DNA of 64,000 nt from Coptis chinensis (Eukaryota; Streptophyta; Magnoliopsida; Ranunculales; Ranunculaceae): the NCBI GenBank assembly GCA_015680905.1, contig CM027384.1, forward strand, positions 71,209,501-71,273,500, given 5' to 3'. Shown piece after piece: positions 55,061 to 64,000 of the stretch. The position numbers were made by a program, and so were the translations under genes. Each line of letters starts with the position of its first letter. Within the stretch, counting starts at the first letter, position 1. A model generated the notes under the pieces. That model did no database searches. It had not been told where the DNA came from and was given only the letters and a program-made list of their open reading frames with translations.

Positions 55061-55329
55061 ATACATAGCATACTAAAGAGGGAATAACATAGCATAAGGA
55101 GAGAGATGTCGTACAAGCGGATAGAGAGAACTAAAAGATAAAGAGGGAACAACATAGCATACTAAATCAAATATCATACTAAAGGAAATAATGGAACTAG
55201 GAAAAGTATGGCAAACGACAGACATATAAAATGTAGTTACACAGCAAAATATGCGGACAGGGTCGAACCTAGGTCACAAGTTAATGACAAGTATTTGATA
55301 CAAAGAGAGAACTAGGGCATTCCCTAGGT

Positions 55330-56023
55330 GGATGAATCAGCTATGTTTTTAGTAGCAGTAACTTTAGCGGCGGTAGAGGGGGACTACGGAATGACTGTAG
55401 CAGGAAAGGGGTCATCGCCCATCACAAGGTTCTCGGGTAAGCCAGAAGGGTCCGCGGCTTCCGTAGGATCACTGGCGACCTCAGTGGGTTCAGTCACCAG
55501 AATGGCGAGTCCCTCTGGGAGAAGGCGGCCTTCCTGGGTGAGCCGGGCGAGTCCAACCTGGACTTTCCGTGCCACCCTCTTCTCCACCAGAGCCTTGAAA
55601 TGGTCACGAAGAGCCGTCATGTTTGATTGGTGCTGCTCCATCATCTTGGCGGTGTCATCCTTGTGGGCCTGACTGAGGGCGTCCACGGTTTTCTCATGTT
55701 GTTGGGTGAGGGTCCAAATTGAGTTGGTGGTGGTGGAGAAGCTCTTCTCTTTGACAGCGCAAGCGATCATTGACGGGGTCCATGTACAATTGATGGGAGG
55801 ATTTTGCCGACTTAAGTTCGTCCTGAGCCTGGACTTTGGCCAAATTGGCAATTGCCAGATTTGCCTGAAGTCCGGTGTAGGCCGCTCGCAAACCAGTGGG
55901 GCCATTGAGCTCCTGTTCCAGGGCGGTCACCTTGTTCTTGGCGCGGAGAAGGTCGCGGATCATGAAGGAGATGTCCAGGCTCACCTGAGTCAAAAAAGGA
56001 GAGGCATAAAAAAAAAAAAAAAC

Positions 56024-56056
<33 letters not shown>

Positions 56057-56177
56057 GAGAGGAAGTTATACCCTTTCCCAGTTCGTGTATAGCGAGGTGC
56101 GATGTTGGTCAAATGTACCTCCATCAGCATAGGCAATGTCCTTAGGCAGATTAGCATTGTAGAACAAGGAGGAGGCT
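55330..56177 (-). pseudogene. Antisense coiled-coil gene (aORF) of E4, 3' part
   Basis: It lies on the opposite strand to E4's gag-pol, at the same place as the aORF of E1. Read right to left, the first piece is GWSASSLFYNANLPKDIAYA to about 56073. A GT-AG intron follows, whose pyrimidine tract is the T-run opposite the A-run at 56008-56051. The next exon, from 55987, is a long coiled coil (MIRDLLRAKNKVTALEQELN, ANLAIANLAKVQAQDELKSA) and ends near 55384 in VMGDDPFPATVIP. It is broken in about one place. E3 cuts off its 5' part. The function is unknown; the coiled coil suggests a multimer or binding partner. Confidence 0.6.
56008..56051 (+). repeat. Poly-A run (44 bases, one C)
   Basis: A homopolymer interrupted once by C. 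It lies in the intron of the E4 antisense gene, where it would be a very long polypyrimidine tract on the transcribed strand. Confidence 0.9.
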
Positions 56178-57811
56178 GACCAACCTCTTTTTGTGTGTTT
56201 AGATGGTGTATGGATGATGTAGATAGATGATGATCGTTGAACAAAAGAGAAGCGTATCAAAACCTAATTATCCCTCACTAAGTAAAGGATGAGTAGGGTA
56301 TCGTTCCACTTTTAAGTGTATGTTATGTGAAAAACAGGATTTGGAAAGGGGTTTGAGGGATTAAAACTAATATTGTAGAGATTGTAGATTCTAATGCTAA
56401 ACTAAGCTAAACTAACTAAACTATTGAGAATTTATAAGAGAGAGAATTCAAGAGATTAGAATCCACCAATACTTTTAATCTATGACCTTGCTTCATGGTT
56501 GTTCTTACAAGTAGACTACAATTAGGCAATCGAAATGAAGTGCCGATGCCCCTTTGGATGAAACATCGTTAACAATTAACTCTACTTAAGGTTGTTCTTA
56601 TGTTTATGCTATTAATATCTTCTTTCCTTTTTATGTAAGCTCGGGCAACCATTCAATGTATTACCAAGAGCAACATCAAGGAGTACTTCCTAATAGGGCT
56701 GACCATTCAATGAATCACCACTTAAGGCAAACACAAAGAATACTTCCCTAGGCAGCCACTCCCCTGAGCTACCCCTTCTAAGGCAACACAAAGAATACTT
56801 CCCTAACTCTAAAGAATTACACTACTAGAAGAAAAGTAAAGAACACTAGCATGATATTAATATTGCAAAACATAAACCCTATTCTATACTTCCATCCCCG
56901 GTGTGGGCAATGGAACTAATAACTACAAACATAAAGAACTAACTGATTGAAGAACACCATGAACCGGAAGAATCATTAAACCTTAAGCACTGGCTTCATC
57001 TCCTCCCTTGAAGGAGAAGATTAGCCTTCCATATAGAAGGAAGAACACGAAGAGCGAGAAGAAGAAGAGTTGAAGAACATAAGACTAGAAAGACTAATTT
57101 ATTAAGACTCGACTAGTTAAAACCGATCTTTTATTATTAATCTCTCTACGCCTCAAGTTAAGGAGACAAGAATATAAGTGAATTGGCAAATTAAATGAGG
57201 CACTTAGGTCCTCTATTTATAGGGGTTACAATGAGTTCTAGAAGCATTCCAAACCGTCATTTGTTTCCTAATACAAATAGGTTTCTTTTCGAGAGTCCGA
57301 CCGTCTTCAAAAACTGAGAAGGAATTGGCTACTGATTGTCGATTCATGCGTCGGAGGCATTATCCATGCGTCCCGGACTTAATCAATGCGTCGGATGCTT
57401 TCGATCTATCGTCCCAGACGCAATCAATTCGTCGACGGGCCTTTCGATCCATCGTCCCGGATGCATAAGCCGATTTTTCTCTTCGCTCTATCCTTTATCA
57501 TCCTTTTTGCGGGCTTTGGTCCAAGCAGCGAATCCTTTGGCCTTGGGCTTCCAAATAGACTTTAAAATAGGTCCAAGTCGCATATTTAATAGCTCAATTC
57601 CTTGGCCTTCTCCATGATTGTCCACGGACCTCCCATGTGATCATTAATGCTCGAATTGCCGTTTTACCCCATTTTCTCTAATATTCTACAAAACTCTCTT
57701 TTTCACCTGTAGAATCTTAAAACATAACTTATAAATACTATTAGTCCACTAAGATGGCTAAACAAGAGGCATAATCGAGGGTTAAATAGCACTTTTTTTG
57801 AGCATTTATCA
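56178..57811 (-). repeat. E3 3' LTR
   Basis: On the minus strand it begins TGATAAATGCTC at 57811 and ends GGTCA at 56178. It aligns with the E2 LTRs, including the TATA box (CTATAAATAG-like, near 57215) and the CpG-bearing GACGCAT/GGATCG block (57340-57465). A stretch at 56640-56815 has a threefold repeat of CACAAAGAATACTTCCCTA-like units not seen in E2. Confidence 0.85.
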
Positions 57812-60428
57812 CAACTCCCAACTAGCCTTTTGCTAGTCTCTTAGCAAATAAGATAAAAATAGATAAGTGATCAAAATCACATCCTAATAACAAAAAGAAA
57901 ATCCTAACTCATTTTTCGCGGGCATCGCGATTGCATTTACCATATGCAACAAGGCTTTAAACCTTTAAGTTCCCAAAAAGGGCGAGTTATAGTCGTGAGG
58001 GTTTTCGGTGATATACCCACAAAATCAATCAATAGCATGTTTAAGAATGATAGTATTTTTTGAGAGAGAGAAATTCCTTACCCACTTAGTGCTTACCCCA
58101 ATAGGCGGTCTCCATTGCTAACTACATTTCTGCAAAGACTCATAGATTATGATGGGAGATAGTAAAATTGACAAAATTCTCAATCAAGGCTTATGTGTAC
58201 TTAGTCAATCCTCTATACTCTCCTATCCAAGAAACAGAATCCCTAGTTTACCATAGGTAGATAATCTCGACTTTCAATCCTCACGGTCATACTCGAGAAA
58301 AGAATCTCGAGGAAGATGGTCTACTATTTTACCTCATGTATGTGGGGAAAAGAATAATACATCTGAACATCCCACATACTACCTTGAAAAACAGACTTGA
58401 ATAAAAGTAGTCTCATGGAAAGAATGTCAATCACATATGAAGTGTCGGGTCCTTCACTTTAGCATCCTCTCACCTATTCTAGACTTAGGTACCATCTTGT
58501 AATGATAAGTCATGGGTTGTAACTTGGCTTGGGTATTAGTTTATGAAGGAAAGGTAAAAAGGATTCTAAGGTTGTTTCTGAAAACACTAAGGGTTTTGCT
58601 TCTTTCTTTGGAAGATTTCTTCAAATTCTGTATTGCAGAGAAAATTCTTCCTTTATCTTAGCTTTTCCATCCATTTTTTTTTTTTTTTTTTTTTTTTTAC
58701 TCAGTGGTATATCCTTGATTAGTATTGGATATGCTTGTTTTCCATTAGCTTCTTTCACTTTGAACAGAATGATGGACTTCATTGTATCTCTCGATATTTC
58801 CTTGTAATCTTCCTTTTTGGTCTTTCTTCCTCCTTGTTGCCCCTCGTATTCTCGAAAACATATGGGTATATGGTGATAAAGATTTTGGCTATACTCCTTG
58901 TGCGGAGTTGGGTGGGTGGGTAATGGGTTTTATGAAAGAAAATGGTTTATTGTAAAGGCTCAAAAGGGTTTAACATGATGGTCCTACTAGGTGGGATAAA
59001 GGCTGAATGGGTTCACTACTTGACTTATCGAAGTATGATACTCTGTTTTGAATAGACTACAAGACCTAATGGCTATCTCCCCAGTTGATGTCACTTGCGT
59101 GATTAACCAAATTAAAGAATAATGAGACTATATTACAACGACATAAAGAACTGAAAGATGATGAGTCACTAAGACTCGGATTTTTTAAGTAAGAACTCTC
59201 CAAAAATGGGTATAAAGCTCAAGTCTCACGGGCTAAGTCTAAAAAATTCTACTTCGGTTTACTAGGGGTTTAAATCTCTCTTCTTGCAAAAGTACACAAA
59301 CCCGACCAAGTATTATGGTGGTGCCTTGATAAAGAATTCTATCAATAAGAACTATGTCGAGCATAATAAATAGTCTAAGGGGTAATGAAATCAATAATAT
59401 CAACTATCTATCAAACTCACACTAAGCAAGATTATAGAATCTATATCGGACTCATCATTAAAATTCATTTTTCTCATGCTCTTGATATAGAAACAAAAAT
59501 ATTTTTGTTTTTGAAAACTAATTTTCGAAATTCATTTCTCAAGTACACCCCTCCCCTACTTATGCATGCATTGACCTCAATGTATAAAGAAGTAAATGAA
59601 ATGGATGAGAAAAAGGTAGGATATTACCATTGCTGCCGAATATCAGAATTAGTTCAAGAAACAAATTTTTAGGTCATTTTACGTCAGATCCCCAAGATGT
59701 AATGTGAGTCTTTTAAAGTCAGATCCTCAAGACATAATATGAGTCTTTTAAAGTCAGATCCTCAAGACTTTTGAGTCGTTTATAGTCAGATCCTCAAGAC
59801 TAGTACTCCCACCCACTCGGTTCCACTTTGTAGGAATTCTTCTTATCTCTCTCAGCATGTGATTGACAAAAGTATACCTTGTACCAACAATTTTCTCTTA
59901 ATGGGCTGTAACCGGGACAAGTTTGAATGGCAATTCTTACAAACAACCTAGCTTATGCACTCTCCTCTTATGTGCAAATGGACTTTTACCGAACCCTACA
60001 CGAGCCATACAAATAATCTTCCTTTGAAGGTCAACGGGGAGTAAAATCCATAAACTAACGGTGGGGAATACTTAGGTTTCCATCTCAAAAACTGATCTTT
60101 TCAACAACATGCTTACTTCCTGTAGACATTTTCGCTCAATCTACTAGAATTCCTTCCAGTGATATCCCTTCCTTTACCATGAAGTGACACTTTTCCCGAT
60201 TCGAGAACTAAGTTGGTATCGCAACAACGTTTAAGAACTAAGGAGATGATGATGCGGACAATCCTCAAAAGGACATGTGAATGCCTTTTCTTGGTCCTCG
60301 GGGTGAATATGGATCTGAAAGTATCGAGTAACCATCAAAAGCGGTAGGAAGCTTGTCCGGCTAATCTTTCAAATATCGATCGATGAAAGGCAATGGAAAA
60401 TGATCTTTCCTCGATGCGCTATTCAACT
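57812..60428 (-). other. E3 3' non-coding region
   Basis: It aligns with E2's 43130-45024 in reverse orientation, including the TTTGCTAGTCTCTTAGCAAA block beside the LTR and a T-run (58673-58698) opposite E2's A-run. At 59675-59800 there are four copies of a unit of about 30-50 bases with AGTCAGATCCTCAAGAC, found once each in A2 and E2. Confidence 0.6.
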
Positions 60429-61096
60429 TCACATGTCGATGCAAACTCTCCATCCGGTCCGAATCACGGTTGGAATCAACTCATTGTTCTCATTCTCGAT
60501 TACTATGGTTCGGACTTCTTTTGGCACATCTTGAATTGGACTAACCCATTGACTATCGAAATAGGGTAGATAATCTTTGGCATCAAGGAGTTTGGCGTCC
60601 TCTTCTCGAACTACTTCCTTCATTTTGGATTAAGCCTCCTCGTGGTTGCTTAGAAGTCTTGGAATCCTCTTCCGGATGAATCCTATGTTGAACTATCATA
60701 GGGCTGATCCCCTTGATATCATCAATTGTCAACCTATAGGTGACTTGTGTTCCTTTAAAAGTGCTACTAACACGGATTCTTGCTCCGTAGTCAAATATGA
60801 TGCAATGACTGACTTGGGTAGGTTCCCAAATCTCCCAAGAAAACATACTTGAGTGTAGGCGGTAAAGGCTTCAATTCTAACTTAGGTGGCTCCTTCTTAA
60901 GCTCTTTAGGTGGTCCATCAAGCATAGGCGATTCAAGCTTTTCTTTGAACTTGATGTCATTCAATCGGTGATGAATCAAAAATTGCATTGATTGACTCAA
61001 CACTAAGTTCCTCACAATCGAGTGAATGCCGGAGCTTTCAATAACTTCGTCGAGGATATGAATGAGTCGATAATCTTGTGCTAACGCTTCAATCAT
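60429..61096 (-). pseudogene. E3 protease-RT linker and start of reverse transcriptase
   Basis: 61096-60791 reads PPKLELKPLPPTLKYVFLGD, the usual Athila block before reverse transcriptase. 60846-60583 contains LTIDDIKGISPMIVQHRIH. 60623-60429 reads MKEVVREEDAKLLDAKDY, then SQWVSPIQDVPKE and IRTGWRVCID, the first reverse transcriptase motif. No later reverse transcriptase motif is found before the 3' non-coding region. So E3 still shows where reverse transcriptase belonged. It is broken in a few places. Confidence 0.7.
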
Positions 61097-61124
61097 GCAT
61101 ACCTCGTTCCGCGATTACACCACC

Positions 61125-61700
61125 TCACGTGGTTCTTTGTAACATATGGAAAACATTGGTCTCGACTTTCATATTACCAAAGGATAATGTCATATTACCG
61201 TTTCGACGGTTGATGAGTGCATTTGCGGTGGCCAAGAATGGTGCGCCTAGAATGATTGGTATTATTTGCCTACGGATGTAGGTTACGTGGTCGAGTACTA
61301 TGAAATCAACCGGATAATAGAAATCTTCGATCTTGACTATGACATCTTCAATGGTTCCTCTAGGTATCTTCATTGATCTATCAACTTATTTGTAAAGTAA
61401 CATCGGTCGGTTTTAGATCCTTCAAGCCCAACTTTTCGTGGTAGGCGAAATATGGTAGAAGATTCACTGCGGCACCCAAATCTAATAAAGCTTGTTCCTC
61501 CAAAGAATCTCCATTCTGCATGTAGCAGTTGGACTTCGGGATCTTTCGGTTTCACAACCGATAGATTCGTAGAGTGCGATGAACATCTTTGGCGATAAAA
61601 GCTTCTTTTCCGGAATGTTGGTCTTCTTCTTTACTAGATCTTCGGGGAACTTGGCATATGAGGGAACTTGCTTGATGGCGGTCGAAATGGGATATTAATC
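61125..61700 (-). pseudogene. E3 aspartic protease region
   Basis: It has KIPRGTIEDVIVKIEDFYYP and VDFIVLD, then PIILGAPFLATANALINRRN and GNMTLSFGNMKVETNVFHML, which follow E2's protease closely (KIPRGIVKDVLIQVADFYYP in E2). The active-site portion lies just upstream, around 61370-61500. It is broken in a few places. Confidence 0.7.
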
Positions 61701-62699
61701 TGTAAATTCTGAAATACATCGCAAATCTCCTTATCTTGGTAATCTTTTCTAGTATTCACTAGTTTGAAGGAAAGCGGTCTTTGGCGGATTCTTCAATATC
61801 GGTTCTCTTCTTTTCGAACCCCGGTTGGCTTGGTAACAAATAGTGGAGTGTGGTGGAGTCACTCGTGATGGCTTCTTCTTACTTAATTCCACGGTAGTTC
61901 TTTCAACTTCCCTCAACAGCATTACTTCTTGGGGGTACAACACTAGATATATCACGGAATGTTAGAAGCTGGGTGGGATGGTGGGGACATAAGTTACCTT
62001 AGGTTCCCGAGAATCTTTTCTGGTTCATAGACAATCTTGTTATCAACTTTCTTGCGACCTCGAGTGGTGACAGCATTAACTTGTTCATAAGTAATCTCGG
62101 GTTATCTACTTGCAAGACACCTCTTCCTTTTCGGTTGGCTCGGTGGCTTGGTAATGTTCCTTTTGATCTCTCTGTCAAGGGACGCAATGATTTGCCCTAT
62201 CGGCCTTGAATGACACTAAAGTTATTCTCCAACTTCGGGTTCTTTGATTTGTCTGTTTGACTCATTGACAATGGTGGTGATAGCTTCTTCGGATGTGGGA
62301 TAATAAGCTGCTTTGCTCTTTCGGGTAGGGGCAATATATCCACTCATAAGATCCGGTACTAACTCTTTGTTTGTGTTGGCTTGGTATTCTTTGGTTACGG
62401 TATGATTGTTGATTTACGTATGGTTCTTTGGCGGTTTTGGAACTCAATCTTGGTTATTCAGGCGATTTGGTGATTTGAAATCACGGAGGAAAATTCCTCG
62501 ATTTGTATTTTGTGGCTTCCAATAATTACGTCCTTGATTAAACTGGTTATTTCTTCCTAAAGAGTTGATACTACATGCCTCTGCATTAGTATCGGATATT
62601 ATGAACACTCTTGATTGGTATGGCCTTCATCATAACATAGCTCACAAATGGTATAACAAGGCTTGGATGGTGAGGTTTAGCTTGGAAATTGTTTGGTTT

Positions 62700-63641
62700 T
62701 GGAGGATTCATGGGGCCCGATCAAACTTCTTGTTCAGATTTTCAAGTCTGTTGATAGGCTTGCCATAATTGATAGCATTGCTTGATTTGGGTCTTCTTGA
62801 ATTTGGTTGCCAAATTTCTTGGCACCCCTCCACTCTAGCTCGTCCTGCGTTGCTAGTACTCCATTGTTGAGTGTCTTGACTAAATTTCGAGAAAGTTGTA
62901 AGCTTCCTCTCCATCCAATGATGTAAACTTACCTTGATGCATTGATGTATCATCAGCTTGTTCATAGTAGAAAGTCCTCGAAAAAAAAAATGAGCGGTGT
63001 GCTCTTATCATAACCATGATGTGGACATGAGACTAGCAGATTATTGAATTTCTCCCGGCTTTGATGATATTCTTGATCACCTTCCCTTTGAAATTGGCGA
63101 TGGCTTGCTTTGCATTGCATCGTTTTACGGGGTGGGTAGAACTTGTTCATAAACTTTGTTCTTAACTTCTCCCGGTTGTTGATTGAATTGATCGGTTGTG
63201 CAATTAACCATTCGGATGCTTTACGCCCGAGGGAGAGTGGAAAAAGAATTAACTTGATACTCTCATCCTTGATATTACGGTTCTTGAAAGTTAGGGGTGA
63301 TAGAAATTTGTTCATGTGAACATAAAGGTGAACATTATGCGAACCATTGAACTTTGGAAGCATAGAGATTCGCGATGCTCTAAGTTCAAATTGATTAACC
63401 GTCTCCGGAAAAACAATCTTGCTTGGTGGGTCTCCAATGATTGATGAATAGAAAGAAACTTTCGGCTTTTTCTCTGTTGTGCTTGCATTGGAGGAATAGC
63501 TTCAAGATTATTGGTGTCCAAAACACCTCCATCATTGCTTGCGGCCATTGTATCAATCTCGTCTAGTATTCTTGTGAGTCGGTTGTTAAACCTTGTCCTT
63601 TGTTGTGTTCTTACGGACGATGATATGGAATGACGGGGCAT
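62700..63641 (-). pseudogene. E3 Gag region
   Basis: It begins near 63641 (MPRHSISSSVRTQQRTRFNN) and shares MAASNDGGVLDTNN with E2. MLPKFNGSHNVHLYVHMNKF, then ASEWLIAQPINSINN and KLRTKFMNKFYPP follow E2's Gag core. 62965-62708 matches the E2 stretch after QSMHKGKFTSMDGEEAYNF. It is broken in several places. Confidence 0.75.
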
Positions 63642-64000
63642 ACACTAGAAAATTCTATCGCGAAAACAACAAAAACTATCCTACTATGCAACTATTCTAA
63701 ATTATACTAGAATGTAAAACTACTTTTCTTCAATTTGGGTTGGGCTTTGCAGCTAGTATCTCGCCCGTTGTCTAAAAGTTTGTCTCTTCTAGGGTTATGG
63801 TGAATCACTTGGATTGCTTAAGTACCAGCTGCCACAGGCGATAGTCCGTTTGTCAAGATTAGGACAAGAAACACTAGAGTTTGATTTTTATTTGTGTTGG
63901 CTTACAACTTCAATTGTTGAAAAGGTCCTAAATGCAATTATACTAGAAAACAATAAAACTAAACTATGATGCAATTATACTAAGAAAGCAATAAAAAGAA

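Larger units (their letters stand above)
48314..56177 (+). mobile_element. E4: Tat/Retand-type Ty3/gypsy element, plus strand (right end cut by E3)
   Basis: The 5' LTR is at 48314-48751, with primer site TGGCGCCGTCTGTGGG at 48754. Gag (48798-50075), protease, reverse transcriptase/RNase H, a second RNase H and integrase (to 54138) follow. Next come a tandem-repeat region and an antisense coiled-coil gene. This is the full Tat-clade set. It is broken, with about six breaks in gag-pol, and less decayed than E1. E3 interrupts the antisense gene at 56177, so the 3' LTR lies outside the window. It sits inside the Helitron Rep gene. Confidence 0.85.
56178..64000 (-). mobile_element. E3: Athila-lineage element related to E2, minus strand, runs off the window
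   Basis: The 3' LTR is at 56178-57811, and the internal region is read leftwards from beyond 64000. Gag (63641 to about 62700) and protease (about 61700-61125) are recognised. A protein stretch at 61096-60429 matches the linker and the very start of reverse transcriptase. The rest is 3' non-coding. By comparison with E2, the 5' LTR should start only about 150-200 bases past the window. E3 is broken, with ten or more breaks. It inserted into E4's antisense gene. Confidence 0.8.

Noticed and set aside
56008-56051. Poly-A tail of a LINE, SINE or retroposed gene
   Set aside because: No retroposon body or target duplication lies beside it, and it fits the pyrimidine tract of an intron on the opposite strand.

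Overview
The window is plant nuclear DNA from a flowering plant, probably a eudicot. The evidence is Ty3/gypsy elements of the Athila and Tat/Retand lineages, a Cassandra TRIM with its 5S-rRNA-like LTRs, an intron-rich plant Helitron, GT-AG introns, AT-rich spacers, and two host-derived sequences with plant homologues (a cucumisin-like subtilase and COG6). I found no intact host gene. It reads as a gene-poor, repeat-dense block in which nearly every base lies in a transposon, often several deep.

Layout. (1) 1-14038: related Athila-lineage elements that carry only gag and protease. Partial minus-strand copy A1 (LTR 46-1125, internal 1126-2689) abuts plus-strand copy A2 (2690-12580). A2's 3' LTR is fused end to end with a minus-strand LTR (12581-14038), giving a 2.9 kb inverted repeat. 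(2) 14039-17698: low-copy DNA with a minus-strand subtilase pseudogene (about 16060 to 14650) interrupted by a complete Cassandra TRIM (15312-15985, 5-bp target duplication). (3) About 17699-27676: a decayed Tat/Retand-type gypsy element on the minus strand (E1), with an antisense extra gene on the plus strand whose intron contains a MITE and a long TA repeat. (4) 27677 to about 31000: a long LTR-like block with a 76-bp tandem array. (5) About 31640-48313: a plus-strand Helitron with several N-terminal exons and part of the HUH Rep domain. Its intron at 33182-46639 holds a 13.4 kb gag-pro LTR element (E2, 33200-46564, perfect 5-bp target duplication). The 5' LTR of E2 holds a 4.8 kb CACTA-like DNA transposon (34737-39540), which carries at least three exons of the host gene COG6. 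(6) 48314-56177: a plus-strand Tat/Retand gypsy (E4) with all pol domains, a tandem-repeat 3' region and an antisense coiled-coil gene. It interrupts the Helitron Rep and is itself interrupted by E3 (56178 to beyond 64000, minus strand), a relative of E2.

The nesting gives a relative order: Helitron before E2 before the CACTA-like element, and Helitron before E4 before E3. E2's LTRs are close (3 differences in the first ~115 bases by eye) while A2's are far apart (about 15 in ~112), so A2 is much older than E2. No gene network is encoded here. The main biological interest is gene capture, nested insertion, the gag-pro-only LTR families, and the antisense genes in the Tat elements.
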